A stretch of DNA of 64,000 bases from Gracilaria domingensis (taxonomy: Eukaryota > Rhodophyta > Florideophyceae > Gracilariales > Gracilariaceae): positions 44,128-108,127 of the forward strand of contig VCMS01000225.1 in assembly GCA_022539475.1 (NCBI GenBank), written 5' to 3'. Under the pieces are notes generated by a model. That model did no database searches. It saw nothing but the letters and a program-made list of their open reading frames with translations, and was not told where the DNA came from. The position numbers and the translations under genes are program-made. The number at the start of each line of letters is the position of its first letter. Position 1 is the first letter of the stretch. Shown here piece after piece: positions 62,855 through 64,000 of this stretch.

Positions 62855-64000
62855 AAACCAAAAGGTGTAATTCTATATTACAGGGCAACAGCAGTTAAAG
62901 AAGCAGCTTCGAAAAAACGAAGGAAGTTACTAAGCGCATGTGCATGCATTGGTCTAGGGATCTGTTTCAACAATTCTCGTACTGTTATTCTTGCAATGGG
63001 GAATGAATTGTCGGAGGAGCTATAGTGCGTTGGGGGATATTAAGTAAGTAGTAGTCTTGAGTATTACAGCGATTGCAATGAACACCTTCAACAGTTTCCG
63101 AGCTCCTTAGTGGGAGGAGATAACAGTGCCCAAGTACATAAAGTGACGAAACATTGTACTCAAGGTGAGCTTCTGCTCTGATCAACAATTTCATCAAGAT
63201 GGCGTGGAGATATTGCGCGTAACACGCGAAACAGCCTGCCATAATAGTCTTCAACAATAGGCCGAAAGTTATTCAGACGGTACTTCGTAACTCTTCCATA
63301 GTAGCCGAAACATTCTTCGAGTCAGAGAGACTTTTGTCGACCCGAATGCGAGTGAGCAAGGTCGATGTAGCGAGGAACCAGAGACTTTGATTGGATTTCT
63401 ATAGCAGATCGCTGTCTCCCAAAGGTACTCGTACTTGAAAAGCGCTCAGTTAGTAGGCAGATTACCGGCGTACACTTGTCGCACATGCTGCCTAGTATAT
63501 CAGATTAACTGGTGAAAAGATCGACCACATAACGCTTATCAGTCGTCAACATCGGATCCAGTCTGAACCTTACGGCTTCCCGCAGATTGCAGTATCGAGT
63601 TGATGCTTTTAGTACTCGTGCGCCAGTTTATCTGAACTTCGTACGCCCATTAGACGCTTCTGTGTCCTTCGCCGCGGTTGAAATCTTGTTTCGTCGATAC
63701 TGAGAAACATGTTGTTGCTGAATCAAACTGTAGGAGCCAGAAGCTGTTATGAAATGAAAGAACAGATACGGTGACGGTGAGAGCGCGTGGAGGTACGGCG
63801 ACGATTTCTGATGTGAACCGGAAGCACAGCGCACCATCATAAGAGGACTCGAAAGTAGTGGACTGCACAGCTCGGGCGAAGGGAGTTGCACGTATTCCAA
63901 AGTGGCGAACGGAAAGCACCGTGACACGCATGCGCCTCAATGACTGATCAATTGCTGAACGCACCACGGAATGATTGCTTCTTCATCGAGCTTCATCGCG
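62855..64000. other. unassigned region, fragmented minus-strand coding-like sequence
   Basis: Minus-strand frames 63967-63650 and 63257-62985 look coding (RVTVLSVRHFGIRATPFARA; LTRIRVDKSLSDSKNVSATM in another frame), again in shifting registers, and may be one host gene entering from the right edge. I do not recognise it. Confidence 0.3.

Overview
This is a nuclear window from a eukaryote. It is dominated by retroelements, with isolated, mostly intronless host genes between them. Several clues point to a photosynthetic host, tentatively a red alga: a small GC3-rich protein with a transit-peptide-like N-terminus, a DUF3326-family gene (otherwise cyanobacterial/plastid-lineage), a YqeH/NOA1-type GTPase, and Ty1/copia and Ty3/gypsy elements of algal type. 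The genus cannot be fixed from sequence alone.

Layout. 0-1 kb: tail of a decayed CACTA-like (TNP2-type) transposase. 3-6.84 kb (-) and 6.83-10.5 kb (+): two decayed copia elements placed head to head; the second is split by an 890-bp solo LTR (8551-9440). 12.9-15.1 kb: two tandem VRK/CK1-like kinase genes, one with a lost DFG aspartate and one frameshifted. 15.26-17.05 kb (-): a secreted GMC oxidoreductase, preceded by a truncated copy of a membrane-protein family. 18.65-24.65 kb (+): a young copia element with 521-bp LTRs differing at one base and a perfect ATTTG target duplication. It sits inside an older dispersed repeat and is interrupted by two in-frame stops. 25.6-26.8 kb: a small secreted protein and a putative plastid-targeted protein. 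27.1-30.3 kb: a PIF/Harbinger-like transposase relic with a 0.9-kb direct repeat. 30.5-36.7 kb: a small Cys-rich secreted protein, two paralogous membrane glycoproteins, and another secreted Cys-rich protein.

37-58 kb: two copies of one large gypsy element in opposite orientation (37.07-46.37 kb on -, 48.29-58.07 kb on +), separated by an assembly gap (46369-46676) and a 1.6-kb spacer. The long LTRs (about 1.9 kb) carry their own small ORF encoding two U1/matrin-type C2H2 zinc fingers. Its start codon appears to be made by removal of a 69-nt intron with a TACTAAC branch-point motif. This is the most unusual thing in the window.

58-64 kb: divergent, heavily frameshifted DUF3326-family and circularly permuted GTPase genes, plus unassigned sequence. 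From about 42.6 kb rightwards, coding sequence and repeat copies show mostly single-base deletions, increasing towards the gap. Much of the frame breakage there may be unpolished sequence rather than decay.
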